Source: Kurthia massiliensis
GTDB taxonomy: Bacteria; Bacillota; Bacilli; Bacillales_A; Planococcaceae
DNA: 64,000 bases
Assembly (NCBI RefSeq): GCF_000285555.1
Contig: NZ_HE610997.1
Coordinates: forward strand, 97,555-161,554
Reading direction: 5' to 3'
Shown here: in pieces, positions 63,002-64,000 of the stretch
Position numbering within the stretch: position 1 is the first letter of the stretch
Layout of the letters: each line of letters starts with the position of its first letter
Made by a program: the position numbers and the translations under genes
The notes under the pieces: generated by a model
The model's input: the letters and a program-made list of their open reading frames with translations, nothing else
Databases searched by the model: none
Told to the model about the DNA's origin: nothing

Positions 63002-63604
63002 ATGAACTTAATATTTGTCCTTATAGTTGCTTATTTACTCGGTTCAATTCCCCCAGGTTTATGGATTGGGAAAGCATTTTTCAACAAGGATATCCGTGAC
63101 TACGGTAGTGGTAACCTCGGCTCAACAAATTCATTCCGTGTGCTCGGCAAGAAAGCTGGTATTGTCACACTTGTGATTGATATTTTAAAAGGGACACTCG
63201 CAACATTATTACCGACGTTTGCCATTTTTGCTGGTAGCGGGGTACATCCACTTGTCGCAGGTATGGTCGCGGTCGTTGGTCATATGTTCCCAATTTTCGC
63301 GAAATTTCGTGGTGGGAAAGCAGTCGCAACTTCAGCAGGTGTCGTATTAGGCTATCAATGGCCACTTTTCGTTATCATTATTGTTGCTTTCCTGATATGC
63401 TTAAAACTATGTAAAATGGTTAGCTTATCTTCTATGGCTGCGGCACTAGTCGCATTAATCTACGTACTGATCTACTTCTTCGCAACAGGTGACTGGTTAT
63501 TATTATTAATTATTGCCGCATTTGTTTTCTTTATTTTTTATCGTCACCGTGCGAATATTAAGCGCATTAAAGATGGTACAGAGCCTAAAGTATCATGGCT
63601 ATAA
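63002..63604 (+). CDS. plsY: Acyl-phosphate:glycerol-3-phosphate acyltransferase PlsY
   Basis: A 200-aa membrane enzyme that acylates glycerol 3-phosphate with acyl-phosphate, the first membrane step of phospholipid synthesis. All three loops are present: LGSIPPGLWIGKAF with GSGNLGSTNSFRVLGKKAG, VVGHMFPIFAKFRGGKAVATSAGV, and the C-terminal FYRHRANIKRIKDGTEPKV. Five to six hydrophobic helices. ATG 63002 is preceded by AGGGAGC. The parE neighbour is the usual one in Bacilli. Confidence 0.96.
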   Translation: MNLIFVLIVAYLLGSIPPGLWIGKAFFNKDIRDYGSGNLGSTNSFRVLGKKAGIVTLVIDILKGTLATLLPTFAIFAGSGVHPLVAGMVAVVGHMFPIFAKFRGGKAVATSAGVVLGYQWPLFVIIIVAFLICLKLCKMVSLSSMAAALVALIYVLIYFFATGDWLLLLIIAAFVFFIFYRHRANIKRIKDGTEPKVSWL

Positions 63605-63622
63605 CAAAGGAGTGCATTGTAC

Positions 63623-63913
63623 ATGAAATTAGTGATCTCAACTGAAGCAATTAAATGGTTTAAAGAAGAAATGGATGTCTCATCAAATCAAGCTGTTCGT
63701 TTTTTTGCACGATACGGCGGTTCTAACCCGTTTCATGAAAGTTATTCAATCGGCATGTCTGTCGATGAACCGATTGAAGCAGCAGTAACATTAGAACAAG
63801 ATGGCTTACATTTCTTTATCGAACAAGATGATTTATGGTTTTTCAACGGACACGATTTACATGTCGATGTCAATAGCGACACAGAAGAATTGACGTACGA
63901 GTACGTTCAATAA
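63623..63913 (+). CDS. HesB-like (IscA-fold) protein, YneR type
   Basis: A 96-aa protein with the HesB/IscA beta fold: MKLVISTEAIKWFKEEMDVSSNQAVRFFARYGG, followed by GMSVDEPIEAAVTLEQDGLHFFIEQDDLWFFNGHDLHVDV. The three cysteines of A-type Fe-S carriers are absent, as in B. subtilis YneR, which also sits beside plsY. A role in Fe-S assembly is therefore doubtful. ATG 63623 is 10 bases from AAAGGAG; a TTG at 63617 is too close. Confidence 0.85.
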   Translation: MKLVISTEAIKWFKEEMDVSSNQAVRFFARYGGSNPFHESYSIGMSVDEPIEAAVTLEQDGLHFFIEQDDLWFFNGHDLHVDVNSDTEELTYEYVQ

Positions 63914-63922
63914 GTAAATAGC

Positions 63923-64000
63923 AAAAAGAGGCTGGGACATAAGTGTAAAAACACGATCTCAAATGAGCATAAGAAAAACCGGAATCGCGCTTTTGCGCGG
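63923..64000 (+). repeat. Start of a dispersed palindromic repeat, cut by the window edge
   Basis: Begins AAAAAGAGGCTGGGACAT, a sequence I recall from intergenic repeats of several low-GC Gram-positive genomes. It ends with the unfinished hairpin CCGGAATCGCGC-TTTT-GCGCGG. The other arm should lie just beyond the window. No coding capacity. It probably acts as a terminator for plsY and the HesB-like gene. Confidence 0.5.

Overview
The window is a piece of an AT-rich, low-GC Gram-positive (Bacillota) chromosome. The order Bacillales, probably the Planococcaceae/Bacillaceae, is suggested by Bacillus-type Shine-Dalgarno sites with frequent GTG and TTG starts, a class IV PHA synthase cluster (PhaP, PhaQ, PhaR, PhaC), a B. 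subtilis-like DctB/DctS/DctR set, a tryptophan T-box, a SAM-I riboswitch, and parE-parC next to plsY and a yneR-like gene. No rRNA, tRNA, CRISPR array, prophage or intact insertion sequence was seen. I cannot name the genus with confidence.

Layout. 1-4.9 kb: a partial AbrB-type membrane protein, an MBL-fold hydrolase flanked by a 15-bp inverted repeat, a tyrosine recombinase, and a PAS-GGDEF-EAL protein with a degenerate GGDEF site. 5-12.3 kb: a tandem family of secreted repeat proteins (497 aa, 1122 aa, and a frameshifted third copy) plus a decayed relic between the first two. 12.3-16.4 kb: a PTS-EIIC-like permease, a nitronate monooxygenase-like flavoprotein, a SAM-I riboswitch with no gene behind it, and a DctA-type symporter. 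16.5-19.6 kb: PHA granule and synthase genes. 19.7-23.7 kb: a secreted protein and the divergent dctB / dctSR genes. 23.8-27.4 kb: a second MBL protein, a membrane protein split by an in-frame amber codon, a DisA_N-like protein and an ElaA-type acetyltransferase. 27.5-31.5 kb: a Fur-boxed siderophore ABC operon. 31.6-36.5 kb: a TPR-like protein, YqeY, trpE-trpG behind a Trp T-box, and a PadR-like regulator. 36.5-39.7 kb: a subtilase, a 55-aa CxxC protein and a two-gene ThrE-type exporter. 39.8-45 kb: an acyl-CoA catabolic operon read from a near-perfect sigma-54 promoter, divergent from a CBS-PAS-AAA+ activator with two 30-bp tandem operators. 45-53.6 kb: small membrane proteins, a tyrosine phosphatase, a lone AgrA-like receiver, a giant secreted metallophosphoesterase (frameshifted), an arylamine N-acetyltransferase and a transglutaminase-like secreted protein. 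53.9-57.2 kb: a gluconate locus (gnd-type, RpiR regulator, GntP). 57.5-64 kb: an alpha/beta hydrolase with Asp at the nucleophile position, parC/parE, plsY, a HesB-like protein, and the cut start of a dispersed repeat.

How it fits together. Carbon storage and acid use dominate: C4-dicarboxylate sensing and uptake (DctB, DctSR, DctA), PHA synthesis, branched or acyl-CoA oxidation under sigma-54, and gluconate uptake. The accessory signal lies in the cell-surface genes. The tandem secreted family, the metallophosphoesterase and the 19.7-kb secreted protein each have a reading-frame disturbance that adding one A to an A-run would repair. This points either to contingency-type switching or to systematic homopolymer undercalling in the assembly. 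The best candidates for undescribed biology are the secreted repeat-protein locus, the orphan SAM riboswitch transcript, the DisA_N-like protein with an altered RHR motif, and the CBS/PAS sigma-54 switch for the acyl-CoA operon.
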